Below, piece after piece: positions 41,933-50,722 of a stretch of DNA of 64,000 nt. Position 1 is the stretch's first letter, and the number at the start of each line of letters is the position of its first letter. The stretch is from a virus: IMG/VR virus record IMGVR_UViG_3300042455_001850, positions 1-64,000 of that record. The stretch is one strand, 5' to 3'. Made by a program: the position numbers and the translations under genes. The notes below the pieces were generated by a model that was not told where the DNA came from, ran no database searches, and saw only the letters and a program-made list of their open reading frames with translations.

Positions 41933-43918
41933 ATGAGTGATAACACAAGATTAGTAGGATTAAAAAAAGATAAAAATGATGAACTGTACAAAGAATTATT
42001 TGTAACTGATTCTAAATACCGTTTAATTTCTTCATCACCTAAAGTTTTTAGTGCAATTCACCCTGAAGATTTTGGAGAAGATTTTTATATTTCAGAGGAT
42101 GAACTAGGTTCTTATATTGATGGATTTATTCAAGCGGTGACCGATAACTCTCAAAAAATCATTGATTCCATCACACAAAATACAGATAATAACGATAATA
42201 TAGCTGATTCTGCTTTAAATGACACAGACCTAAAACTTTCTTTATATCGCTCATTTAAATCTCTTTACGATAAATGGATTTCTAGTTCAGAATATAACCA
42301 ACAACAAACATCTAATTATTTTTATAATGCATATTCAGCAGAAAAAACTGACGAAAGAATGTTATACGAACATTTTAATTTTGTTAATAGATGTGGTACT
42401 GACATAGGTAAAAAGGCTGTTATAGATTTTGCTTACCTTTCTAATTTAGCTAGTACCAAAAATGGGCAAGGACCTACACAATCACTATACGAATCTATAA
42501 CTGGAGTTTTAAGTAAAAATAATTTTAATTTCTTACCATTACCTGGGTATATTAAATATTCAGACGCAAATACAAGTGAATTAGAAGATATGTTTAGAGC
42601 TTTTGATGGTCCACTAACTAAAATGAGAGCAAACCCTAAATTTGTGTGTATGTTTATTGGTGGTAGTTCTAGAAGTTTAGATATACCTAGGTCTTATTGT
42701 GGTACTAACGGAACTAATTTTGAATATAAAGATGATTCTTTTGACATATTTGACCCAACCACTTACCCCCAAGATTTTAATAACGATAAAACAAGTGGTA
42801 TTGTGGCTTTTAAAGTTAGATACGGACAAGAAACCCAAAACCACTTTATTAAAGTGGAGTTAGACCAAGCTGAGTTTAGGGAAACACAAGATTCACTTTT
42901 GGTAATTGACGCTTTGGTAAACCCAAGTAGTGGTTCGGACCCAACACAAATTGGTAAGGGTAATAATTTATATGATGTTAACTTAACTAGAGGTTACACT
43001 TGTAAGGTTGAGACTTTGGGTAACATGCAAATACAACCCACAATGTTTTTTAAATTAGAAAATATCCCAATGTTTAGAGGTACTTATCTAATTACAGATG
43101 TATCACACACAATCGTACCACATAACGCTAAAACAACTTTTACAGCAACAAGACAACCAATAATTACGGTACCAATTGTGACCGAAGCTTTGAGTATATT
43201 AGATTTATCTTTAGTTGAAACAGTACAAGGAGACACGAATTTAAATAACACTGGAGGTGGAGGAACCACAACAACCACAACAACTGATAATAATTATGAC
43301 GAATCTACAGTAACAACATTCAGTGGAATTGATGATTGTGTAACAACTTCTTTAAATAGTGTTAAAAATGATGGGTCCTTCCCAGTAATCATAAAAGGAT
43401 GTTATACGGCTAAAGATTTAGGTGGAGACGCCTTACACTCTTTTAATACTAGAAAAAGTGATAATTTTGGTGGTTATATGTTTACTGAATCAGCAGTACC
43501 AGCTAATTTTAGTAATAGAGTTAAAGTTGGTACACAGGGTGGAGTTTATGCTGGAAAAGGTGTTAACACTGTAATAAAAGAAATAAATAGTAAGGGTGTT
43601 AAAGTAAAAGTTTCAAAAATAGAAATTAATATAGATTGGACTAATTATTTTGTTAGTTGGGCAGTTACAATAGAAAAAAGTACTGACGAAAAATCTTACA
43701 TTGGAGTAGCTACTAGAGGTTCAATAGGTAGTATATCTTCTGGAAACTATTCAGACAGAGCAGATTCACAAATACCGACATTAAAAAGCCAAAACCCAGA
43801 ATACGCAAATTGGGTTTCACCAAAAATTATTTATAATAAAAATATAATGGCAACTGGTTATTTAGAAGACCCTAAAAAACAATTAAGACAATATTTTTTA
43901 GCTTATACAAAAGCTTAA
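41933..43918 (+). CDS. Hub/spike paralogue 2 with unknown cargo domain
   Basis: A 661-residue protein whose first about 430 residues match paralogue 1 (for example identical MSDNTRLVGLKKDKN, FVTDSKYRLISSSPKVFSA, NLASTKNGQGPTQSLYES). A Gly/Thr-rich linker lies at about 440-452. The C-terminal 210 residues differ from both other paralogues: DDCVTTSLNSVKNDGSFPV, FGGYMFTESAVPANFSNRVK and IEINIDWTNYFVSWAVTIEK. I do not recognise this domain; there are no obvious catalytic His/Asp/Glu clusters and the beta content suggests binding or a glycan-active fold. By analogy with the siblings it is a periplasm-delivered or surface-active cargo. Confidence 0.82.
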   Translation: MSDNTRLVGLKKDKNDELYKELFVTDSKYRLISSSPKVFSAIHPEDFGEDFYISEDELGSYIDGFIQAVTDNSQKIIDSITQNTDNNDNIADSALNDTDLKLSLYRSFKSLYDKWISSSEYNQQQTSNYFYNAYSAEKTDERMLYEHFNFVNRCGTDIGKKAVIDFAYLSNLASTKNGQGPTQSLYESITGVLSKNNFNFLPLPGYIKYSDANTSELEDMFRAFDGPLTKMRANPKFVCMFIGGSSRSLDIPRSYCGTNGTNFEYKDDSFDIFDPTTYPQDFNNDKTSGIVAFKVRYGQETQNHFIKVELDQAEFRETQDSLLVIDALVNPSSGSDPTQIGKGNNLYDVNLTRGYTCKVETLGNMQIQPTMFFKLENIPMFRGTYLITDVSHTIVPHNAKTTFTATRQPIITVPIVTEALSILDLSLVETVQGDTNLNNTGGGGTTTTTTTDNNYDESTVTTFSGIDDCVTTSLNSVKNDGSFPVIIKGCYTAKDLGGDALHSFNTRKSDNFGGYMFTESAVPANFSNRVKVGTQGGVYAGKGVNTVIKEINSKGVKVKVSKIEINIDWTNYFVSWAVTIEKSTDEKSYIGVATRGSIGSISSGNYSDRADSQIPTLKSQNPEYANWVSPKIIYNKNIMATGYLEDPKKQLRQYFLAYTKA

Positions 43919-43957
43919 TTATACTATCTGTTTTAGTTAAAAAAATAATAAAGTAAT

Positions 43958-46495
43958 ATGAGTGATAACACAAGATTAGTAGGATTAAAAAAAGATAAAA
44001 ACAAAGAACTGTATGAAGAATTATTTGTAACTGATTCTAAATATAGGCTCATATCTTCTTCACCTAAAGTTTTTTCTGCTATTCACCCCGAAGATTTTGG
44101 TGAAGATTTTTATATATCTGAGGATGAATTAAGTTCTTATGTTGATGGGTTTATTCAAGCGGTGACAGACAATTCCAAAAAAATTATTGAATCAATTACA
44201 CAAAATACAAATAATAACTCTATTGAGGATAACATGTCAAGTGACCCAGATGTTAAACTTTCATTATATCGTTCATTTAAATCATTTTATGATAAATGGG
44301 TATCTAATTCTTATGATAGTGTAAATAAATCTTCTGGTTATTTCTTTAATAATTACGGTGAAGAAGATGATAGAATGTTATATGAACATTTTAAATTTAT
44401 TAATAGAGCAAATCAAGACGTGGGTAAAAAAGCAGTTATAGACTTTTCATACCTTTCTAATTTAGCTAGTACCAAAAACGGACAAGGGCCAACACAATCA
44501 CTATATGAGTCATTGACAAGTTTATTAAGTAAAAACAATTTTGATTTTTGGCCATTACCAGCAAACATTGATTTATCAACAGTATCATTAACAAATGAAC
44601 AAGTAAAAGATATTTTTAGACCATTAACATTTATAGATAAGGTACATCCAGGACCATCATTTGTTTGTGTTCATATTGGGGGTAGTTCTAGGTCTCTAGC
44701 TGATTTAAAAGACAATAGTAATACTTGTAGTGTTAATGGTGGTAATTTTGAATATGTTGATGACTCTTTTGATATTACAAATACAGTAGATTTACCGGTT
44801 GAATACACTAAAGAAGGTGAGGGTTTAGTTGTTTTTAAAGTTAGATATGGGCAAGAAGCACAAAATCATTTTAACTCAATAGAGTTAGACCAAACAGAAT
44901 TTAAAGAAACACAAGAATCTTTACAAATAATAGATGCCTTAACAAATCCTAATAGTGGCTCAAACCCATCACAAATTGGTAAAGGTAATAACATGTATGA
45001 TGTTTATTTAACAAGGGCTTATAATTGTACGGTTTCAGGTTTGGGTAATATGTCAATACAACCTTTAATGTATTTTAAATTAGAAAACGTACCAATGTTT
45101 AGAGGTACTTATCTAATTAATGCCGTTAGCCATACAATAACAAATAATAAAATTACTACTGAATTTACTGGTATGAGACAACCCAAAGTAACCGTACCTG
45201 TTGTAACTGAAGCTTTGAGTTTAATTGATTTAGCTTTAGTTGAAGTAGTACAAACTGATACAACTACCACTAATACTAATGGTAATGGAAGTACTACTGA
45301 TAGTGGTGATTATAGTGGTGGTGATATTTCAGTATTTAATAGTGTTGATACAAACGCTAAAGGTTGTGAGATTATAGGAAGACTTAAGGGTGATTTGGGT
45401 ATAACTGATGCACAGGCCGCTGGTATTATTGGTAATTTAATTGCTGAATCAGGTTTAATACCTGATAGAATACAAGATAGAAAAGGGAGAAAACCAAGGG
45501 GACTTATAACAGAATCTGGTGGATGGAATGGAACTACATTTTCTAAAGGTGGGGAAGATGAAGAAGGTTATGGTTGGGCACAATGGACTTTCTATACATT
45601 AAAAAATGATTTTATAGAATATGCAAGTACTAAAGGTTTTGATTTAAAAACAAAACCAGCAACAGATGAAATTAATTATGGTTATTTAATATATTGGTTA
45701 ACTGTATCAGAAGGTGGTAAAAAATTTGAAAAATTTAAAAGTGAAGATACAGTTTATAAAGCAGCAAAATATGTTGCTCAAAAATGGGAAAGATGTGAAT
45801 TTTGTCAAACAGAGGCTGAATGGAAAAAAAGAAGTGCTTTTGCACAAAACGTGTTTGATAGTTGTGGTAAAACACCAACTGGTGGGGGTGGTACAGGAAA
45901 ACCACCAGAACCAAAAAATTGTAGTAGTTCTGTTAAATTTGGTCTTAATGGTGGTGGTACTTTAGCTAACGCTAAAAACGCTATTGTTGGTTCTTCAAGT
46001 GTTGGGACCCTTAATGGTATGAGTAAATCTAGTACTTACGGTAACTTAACTAGTAATAATATATACGTATACTATAACTGTGGTGGTAAAACACTCTCTT
46101 GGTTAAAACAACAAATTAATGGAGACGGTAATGTTTACACAAGTGTAGAATCATTCTTCCAAGTAGGTATTGGTACTAATGACGGGTATCCAACAAAGGA
46201 TAGTACCAAGAAAGATATTAAAGCATATACTGATTTGGTTAGAAAAAAATTCCCTAACGCTACATTATATATTTTACCTGGTACTCGTGGTTGGGGAAGT
46301 GTTTCTAATACTACACTTAGTCAAATGAAATCTTATTATAAACAATATACAGATTTAGGTTGGACTTTATTGTGGCCTTTAAATAGTTCTAGTAATGAAA
46401 TAGACCCTTATTTTGACACACAAACAAAAGCTCACAACAGTAATGATGAATGGTTTAAAAAACAAATGAAAAGAATCAAAGATAATAAGAGTTAA
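43958..46495 (+). CDS. Hub/spike paralogue 3 with tail lysozyme and SGNH-hydrolase cargo
   Basis: An 845-residue protein. Residues 1 to about 430 are the shared hub domain, with more divergence than between paralogues 1 and 2. After a Thr/Asn/Gly linker the next domain (about 460-640) has AAGIIGNLIAESGLIPDRIQ (predicted catalytic Glu) and GYGWAQWTFY, the pattern of phage tail lysozymes (Phage_lysozyme2 type). A second linker GGGGTGKPPEP leads to a third domain (about 650-845) with IVGSSSVGTL (Ser nucleophile block), QVGIGTNDGYPT (GxND block) and YILPGTRGWG, typical of SGNH/GDSL esterases. It could cut glycan strands and remove acetyl groups from wall or capsule polymers. Confidence 0.83.
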   Translation: MSDNTRLVGLKKDKNKELYEELFVTDSKYRLISSSPKVFSAIHPEDFGEDFYISEDELSSYVDGFIQAVTDNSKKIIESITQNTNNNSIEDNMSSDPDVKLSLYRSFKSFYDKWVSNSYDSVNKSSGYFFNNYGEEDDRMLYEHFKFINRANQDVGKKAVIDFSYLSNLASTKNGQGPTQSLYESLTSLLSKNNFDFWPLPANIDLSTVSLTNEQVKDIFRPLTFIDKVHPGPSFVCVHIGGSSRSLADLKDNSNTCSVNGGNFEYVDDSFDITNTVDLPVEYTKEGEGLVVFKVRYGQEAQNHFNSIELDQTEFKETQESLQIIDALTNPNSGSNPSQIGKGNNMYDVYLTRAYNCTVSGLGNMSIQPLMYFKLENVPMFRGTYLINAVSHTITNNKITTEFTGMRQPKVTVPVVTEALSLIDLALVEVVQTDTTTTNTNGNGSTTDSGDYSGGDISVFNSVDTNAKGCEIIGRLKGDLGITDAQAAGIIGNLIAESGLIPDRIQDRKGRKPRGLITESGGWNGTTFSKGGEDEEGYGWAQWTFYTLKNDFIEYASTKGFDLKTKPATDEINYGYLIYWLTVSEGGKKFEKFKSEDTVYKAAKYVAQKWERCEFCQTEAEWKKRSAFAQNVFDSCGKTPTGGGGTGKPPEPKNCSSSVKFGLNGGGTLANAKNAIVGSSSVGTLNGMSKSSTYGNLTSNNIYVYYNCGGKTLSWLKQQINGDGNVYTSVESFFQVGIGTNDGYPTKDSTKKDIKAYTDLVRKKFPNATLYILPGTRGWGSVSNTTLSQMKSYYKQYTDLGWTLLWPLNSSSNEIDPYFDTQTKAHNSNDEWFKKQMKRIKDNKS

Positions 46496-46535
46496 AATAG
46501 TTTATTCTTAGTTATTTTTTTGGTATAATTGTTTT

Positions 46536-47102
46536 ATGAACATCATTAAAATTACAACAGACGATATAGATTTGGTTAAACCATATATGAACGATATCAT
46601 GTCTTTTGATAATGGTTTGATTGAGATAATTGTTGGTTGGGATTTAGCTAAATCTAAGGGTGCTTCTATTTTAAATCATATAATTAATGATACTACTTAC
46701 TGGACTTTTTCACCTAGAGAAAAGAGAAAAATTTTTGAAGAACATTTAAAAACTTTTTTAGAAGATTCACTAGAAAATATGACTAGTAAAATCAAAATAA
46801 ATAATTTAAATCCATTAGATTTTAATACGGAAAAGGATTATTTAAATTATGTAAAAGAGAACGTTGCGGGATGTGACGGATATTTATATTCGAATAGACT
46901 TTATATTTATTGTGGTAAAACAATTCATCACATAGATATGGGTCTTTTGTCTTTTATTTCTTGGGATTTAAAGGATAAAATTACAGAATTAATAACATTA
47001 AAAAAATACGAAGAATTACCTAAAAATTTAGGTAAAATCGATATAAAATATATCCCGTACTTAAATGCAAAAGAAGATATTATTAGTCGCGACATTTATT
47101 AA
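46536..47102 (+). CDS. Unknown protein, 188 aa
   Basis: Begins MNIIKITTDDIDLVKPYMND and includes DLAKSKGASILNHIINDTTY, FSPREKRKIFEEHLKTFLED and GYLYSNRLYIYCGKTIHHID. The composition is that of a soluble, mixed alpha/beta protein. I do not recognise it. It begins 40 nt after the hub genes, and a TATAATTG sequence about 6 nt upstream might be a degenerate host-type -7 box. The last 38 nt overlap the next gene, so the two are probably co-expressed. Function unknown. Confidence 0.68.
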   Translation: MNIIKITTDDIDLVKPYMNDIMSFDNGLIEIIVGWDLAKSKGASILNHIINDTTYWTFSPREKRKIFEEHLKTFLEDSLENMTSKIKINNLNPLDFNTEKDYLNYVKENVAGCDGYLYSNRLYIYCGKTIHHIDMGLLSFISWDLKDKITELITLKKYEELPKNLGKIDIKYIPYLNAKEDIISRDIY

Positions 47103-47469
47103 TTCGTCATCTCTAGATAAATTCCTATATAAAATATACAAATCCTTTGGTGTTAAAAAAAATTCAGTTTTTGTTTTTGAAACAGACACAGAAGATTTAT
47201 TATTAACTTATAAAATATTTTTAGAATTCGACCAAAAAATAGACATTAGAAAAGAATTACCTAAGACAATACAAATACATAAAAAAGGTACAACATTTTT
47301 TACCATAAATGCTCTAAATAAATTAATCGAAAAAGAATTCAACCTAAATTCCGGCAATGTAAACTATTCTGAATATAATTTAGAATGGTCAAAATACGAA
47401 AACTCTATTATTTTAATTAAAAATAATGAATTAGATATTTTACAACTAAAGAAGAAGATTACTGAATAA
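47065..47469 (+). CDS. Unknown protein, 134 aa
   Basis: The ATG at 47065 lies within the preceding gene (38-nt overlap). The sequence starts MQKKILLVATFINSSSLDKF, which looks like a Rossmann-like first strand and helix, followed by NSVFVFETDTEDLLLTYKIF, and ends with a basic coil (IIKNNELDILQLKKKITE region). No motif I can name. A later start is possible but the overlapped segment looks like a genuine beta strand. Function unknown; paired with the upstream gene. Confidence 0.6.
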   Translation: MQKKILLVATFINSSSLDKFLYKIYKSFGVKKNSVFVFETDTEDLLLTYKIFLEFDQKIDIRKELPKTIQIHKKGTTFFTINALNKLIEKEFNLNSGNVNYSEYNLEWSKYENSIILIKNNELDILQLKKKITE

Positions 47470-47474
47470 GAGCA

Positions 47475-47482
47475 TATTTATA
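47475..47482 (+). promoter_or_regulatory. Late-type promoter box TATTTATA
   Basis: AGCATATTTATAAG context, 13 nt before the ATG at 47496. Confidence 0.58.
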
Positions 47483-47495
47483 AGAAAAAAGGGTT

Positions 47496-47684
47496 ATGGA
47501 AGATAATAGAAAAAAAGAAAAACAACTTCAGGATAAACTGAATAACTTCCTAAAGAATAATGATAATGATTGTGACGGTGAGGAATGTTTAATTAAAGAC
47601 CCACAAGAAATAGTTCAAAGAGAACAGAAAAAAATTATCACTAATGATGGAAGACAATTACTTAGTGAATATACAAGATATTAA
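47496..47684 (+). CDS. Small charged protein, 62 aa
   Basis: A highly charged protein (MEDNRKKEKQLQDKLNNFLK, then NDNDCDGEECLIKDPQEIVQ) that ends with GRQLLSEYTRY. No recognised domain. The helix at the start and lack of a hydrophobic core suggest an adaptor or coiled-coil peptide. It has its own late-type promoter box and is 3 nt upstream of the next gene, so they form one unit. Possibly a scaffold or core peptide (weak inference). Confidence 0.65.
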   Translation: MEDNRKKEKQLQDKLNNFLKNNDNDCDGEECLIKDPQEIVQREQKKIITNDGRQLLSEYTRY

Positions 47685-47687
47685 GAA

Positions 47688-48632
47688 ATGGCAAAAACTA
47701 AAATCAACGAAGACTTAGAAAGGTTTAAAAAACTTTTTGGTTACAACCCGTCTAAGGGTAACGAATTAAATGAAGTTAGAAGACACACATATTCTATAAA
47801 TGAATATGGTGATTATGCTGATGACGATGAAGAAGGTACTGATACTGAAGAAGATGCTGGTACTGAAGAAGAAAACACTGATTTTGATTTTGGTGATGAA
47901 GGCAATCCTGAAGATACCGAAGGGACTGATGATTTTGGTACGGAAGAACCAACTGAAGAACCTGAAGAAGAAACTGATGAGTTTGGTACCGCAGATGAAT
48001 TTAGTGCTGTTGATGAATTAGAAGATGAAGATTCTGATGTTGAAGAAGTAGATGTTACAGACATCATCAAAAAATCTGACGAAGCAACAGAATTTGCTAG
48101 ACAAGCTTTAACTGTTGGACAAGAGAATGGTCAGTTCTTACAATCTTTAACTGATAAACTATCTAATCTTGAGTCACAAATAATGAAGATGGACACAATA
48201 GCTTCTAAAATTTCTAAATTGGAACAAGATATTAAAACTCCTGAAGAAAAGTTAGAACTTCGTTCATTAGATAGTTATCCATTTAATTTGAAACTTACTG
48301 ACTATTGGTCAGAAAAGGCGGCACAAAATAAACATTATGATATTTCTGGTGGTGAATCAAATGTTAATGGTAAAGAAGTTGAATATAAATTAACACCAGA
48401 AGATATTGACGATTTTGATGATGTGAATGTTAAAAATTCTTTTGTACCTGAATCTTACAATCGAAAAAAAAGAGTTTTAAAAGAAGGTGAAGAAGAACAA
48501 AATATTGCTAAAAGTAAAATTGAATCAATTTTCAGGAATTTATCAAAAGAAGATAAAGAAGAAGTTATAAAATCACTGTCTCGTAAAGAAATTACTAGAG
48601 ATGAGGTTTTGAAAAATTTTAAAAAAAAGTAA
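47688..48632 (+). CDS. Acidic prohead-core-like or virion protein, 314 aa
   Basis: Begins INEDLERFKKLFGYNPSKG, a tag of the class that is also found at the C-terminus of the 19662 product, then RRHTYSINEYG. Residues about 40-125 are almost only Asp, Glu, Thr, Gly and Phe in short repeats (DDDEEGTDTEEDAGTEEEN). A coiled-coil (SLTDKLSNLESQIMKMDTI) follows near 160, and a C-terminal basic helical domain (FRNLSKEDKEEVIKSLSR). An acidic stretch and coiled coil are common in scaffold or core proteins, but no family can be named. Ends before a terminator. Confidence 0.72.
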   Translation: MAKTKINEDLERFKKLFGYNPSKGNELNEVRRHTYSINEYGDYADDDEEGTDTEEDAGTEEENTDFDFGDEGNPEDTEGTDDFGTEEPTEEPEEETDEFGTADEFSAVDELEDEDSDVEEVDVTDIIKKSDEATEFARQALTVGQENGQFLQSLTDKLSNLESQIMKMDTIASKISKLEQDIKTPEEKLELRSLDSYPFNLKLTDYWSEKAAQNKHYDISGGESNVNGKEVEYKLTPEDIDDFDDVNVKNSFVPESYNRKKRVLKEGEEEQNIAKSKIESIFRNLSKEDKEEVIKSLSRKEITRDEVLKNFKKK

Positions 48633-48655
48633 TAAAATAAAAAAAAGTAATAAAA

Positions 48656-48683
48656 TAAAAGAGGTTTAAAAGACCTCTTTTTT
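48656..48683 (+). terminator. Terminator before replication operon
   Basis: AGAGGT (48660-48665) pairs with ACCTCT (48673-48678), flanked by A-run and T-run. Confidence 0.82.
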
Positions 48684-48756
48684 GTTTACTAATGGTAATG
48701 TTTTACCTATAATTAACACATAACATAATTTATTAATTAACTAAAAAAAAAGTAAC

Positions 48757-49641
48757 ATGGGTGTACTAGACGCAATTGCGAAACAGTATGAAAAAAACAA
48801 AACTGGAAACAGTGGAGGGAGTACTTCATACGAACAAGACTTCAGTAAATATTTTGCTGTTAGACTTGAAGACGGACATGATAGTGGAGAGTCTACTATC
48901 AGAATTATGCCACCTAAGAATGGTGTTCATCCCGTTAATAAAGACGGTGATACTCCTTTTGATGAAGGGCATTGGCACAGTGTTAAAGTCGGTGGTAAGT
49001 GGAGAAAAATCTACTGTAGAAAACACAACGACGGAGAACAATGTCCACTTTGTGATGTTTCTGATGATTTGTTTAAATCATGGAAAGAAACTGGTAACAA
49101 AACAGACAAAGAGTTGGCAACTCAGTATTCAGCTAAAAAATTCTATTTAGCTAGAATCATTGATAGAGCTAACGAAAAAGATGGGATTAAATTTTGGAGA
49201 TTCCCACACAACTACAAAGGTGAAGGTGCCTTAGATAAAATCATCCCTCTTTTCACTAAGAAAGGTGATATTACTGACCCTAGAGAAGGTAGAGATTTAA
49301 CTATTATTATCGGTAAAGATAATAAAGGTTATGCTAAGATTACTTCTATTATGTCAGAGGACCCATCAGTATTGACTGACCCCAAATCTCCAAACGCTAA
49401 AGAATGGATGGGTGATACATTGACATGGAAAGAGATTTATAAAGCTCAACCATTGGATTATGTACAACTTATTGCAGATGGTGAAACACCTATGTGGGAT
49501 AAAAATCTTGAGAAGTTTATCGCTAAAGGTGATGACAGTGAAACTGAATCTTCTTTCAAGACACAACCATCAGCACCAGTACAAAAAGCAAAAACATCAT
49601 CAGCTAAAGATGATGATTACGATGAAGAAGAACCGTTTTAA
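48757..49641 (+). CDS. ssDNA-binding protein (T4 gp32-like)
   Basis: A 294-residue gp32-type SSB. Residues 71-100 hold the zinc ligands: HWHSVKVGGKW then C87, H90, C96 and C99 in IYCRKHNDGEQCPLC. The N-terminus is a short basic arm, and the C-terminus is acidic (DDDYDEEEPF), which in T4 gp32 recruits replication partners. It covers ssDNA during replication and recombination. It starts the replication operon, 11 nt before uvsX, after a terminator and a 70-nt leader in which I see no late-type box, so early/middle regulation is likely. Confidence 0.93.
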   Translation: MGVLDAIAKQYEKNKTGNSGGSTSYEQDFSKYFAVRLEDGHDSGESTIRIMPPKNGVHPVNKDGDTPFDEGHWHSVKVGGKWRKIYCRKHNDGEQCPLCDVSDDLFKSWKETGNKTDKELATQYSAKKFYLARIIDRANEKDGIKFWRFPHNYKGEGALDKIIPLFTKKGDITDPREGRDLTIIIGKDNKGYAKITSIMSEDPSVLTDPKSPNAKEWMGDTLTWKEIYKAQPLDYVQLIADGETPMWDKNLEKFIAKGDDSETESSFKTQPSAPVQKAKTSSAKDDDYDEEEPF

Positions 49642-49651
49642 TTAAATTTAC

Positions 49652-50710
49652 ATGGCTAAGAAAACAATATCAAAAAAAGAGTTTTCTTTGGATTCTATTT
49701 CAGATAGATTCTCATCGAAAACCAAATATAAACCCGATACTTTTATCGATTTAGGTAAAGTGTTCCAACAAGCGACAGGAGTTCCTGGTCCCGCTATTGG
49801 ACACTTAAATGTATTCTTAGGACATTCTGATACAGGTAAGACCACGGCACTCATTAAGAGTGCCATTTGGTGTCAGAAGAACGGAATTTTACCAATCTTT
49901 ATTATCACTGAAAAGAAATGGAGTTTTAAACACGCCCAATTGATGGGGTTTGATTGTACTGAGACTGCACCAGGTGATTGGGGTGGGTTCTTTATTTTTA
50001 AAGATGACTTTGAATATATCGAACAAATTACTGATTACATGAATGAAATTCTTGAAGCTCAAGCTAAAGAGAAATGGGAAAAAGATGGTAAACCATTAGA
50101 CATTTGTTTCTTTTGGGATTCAGTTGGTTCTATTCCATGTAAGATGACTTTTGACGGTAAGGGTGGTAAGATGCATAACGCTTCAGTATTAGCTGATAAA
50201 ATCGGTATGGGTCTTAATGGTAGAATTACGGGTTCTAGAAAAGAAACTAGTATGCATACTAACACTTTAGTCATTGTTAACCAGCCTTGGGTAGAGTTAC
50301 CTGATTCACCAATGGGTCAACCAAGAATTAAAATGAAAGGTGGTGAAGCTATTTATCTTAACAGTACTCTAATTTTCTTGTTCGGTAGTCAAAAAAATGC
50401 TGGAACAAACAAATTGAAAGCTACTAAAAACGGTAGAAGTATTAATTACGGAACTCGTTCCAAAATTTCAATCCTTAAAAATCACGTTAATGGAATTGGG
50501 TATCAGGATGGTAAAGTAATTGTAACACCTCATGATTTTATTGAGGATACTAAAGAGGCAGAAAAAGACTACAAAGATGAACACGCTGATTATTGGATTA
50601 GCATGTTTATTAAAAGTGGACTTGGAGAAGTTGATGAAAACGATTTGGATTTTGCTATTGAAGAATCTGAAAACGATTTTGAAAACGAAGAAATTGACGG
50701 ACTTATTTAA
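49652..50710 (+). CDS. uvsX: UvsX/RecA-type recombinase
   Basis: A 352-residue RecA-fold ATPase. Walker A is GHSDTGKTTALI (about 57-68) and Walker B is ICFFWDSVGSIP (about 150-161). HTNTLVIVNQPWV and PRIKMKGGEAIYLNSTLIFL correspond to the L1/L2 and motif-4 region of UvsX. It catalyses strand exchange on ssDNA covered by gp32. No uvsY is recognised nearby. The acidic C-terminus (ENDFENEEIDGLI) is common in RecA-like proteins. Confidence 0.94.
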   Translation: MAKKTISKKEFSLDSISDRFSSKTKYKPDTFIDLGKVFQQATGVPGPAIGHLNVFLGHSDTGKTTALIKSAIWCQKNGILPIFIITEKKWSFKHAQLMGFDCTETAPGDWGGFFIFKDDFEYIEQITDYMNEILEAQAKEKWEKDGKPLDICFFWDSVGSIPCKMTFDGKGGKMHNASVLADKIGMGLNGRITGSRKETSMHTNTLVIVNQPWVELPDSPMGQPRIKMKGGEAIYLNSTLIFLFGSQKNAGTNKLKATKNGRSINYGTRSKISILKNHVNGIGYQDGKVIVTPHDFIEDTKEAEKDYKDEHADYWISMFIKSGLGEVDENDLDFAIEESENDFENEEIDGLI

Positions 50711-50722
50711 AGAATACCAAAG

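Noticed and set aside
47813-48070. Minus-strand Ser-rich frame opposite the acidic gene
   Set aside because: Ser/Val/Pro composition is the mirror of GAA/GAT repeats; antisense shadow of the acidic region.
48614-48656. Tandem 18-nt A-rich repeat after the acidic gene
   Set aside because: A short duplication of poly-A/T-rich sequence next to a terminator; probably slippage without function.
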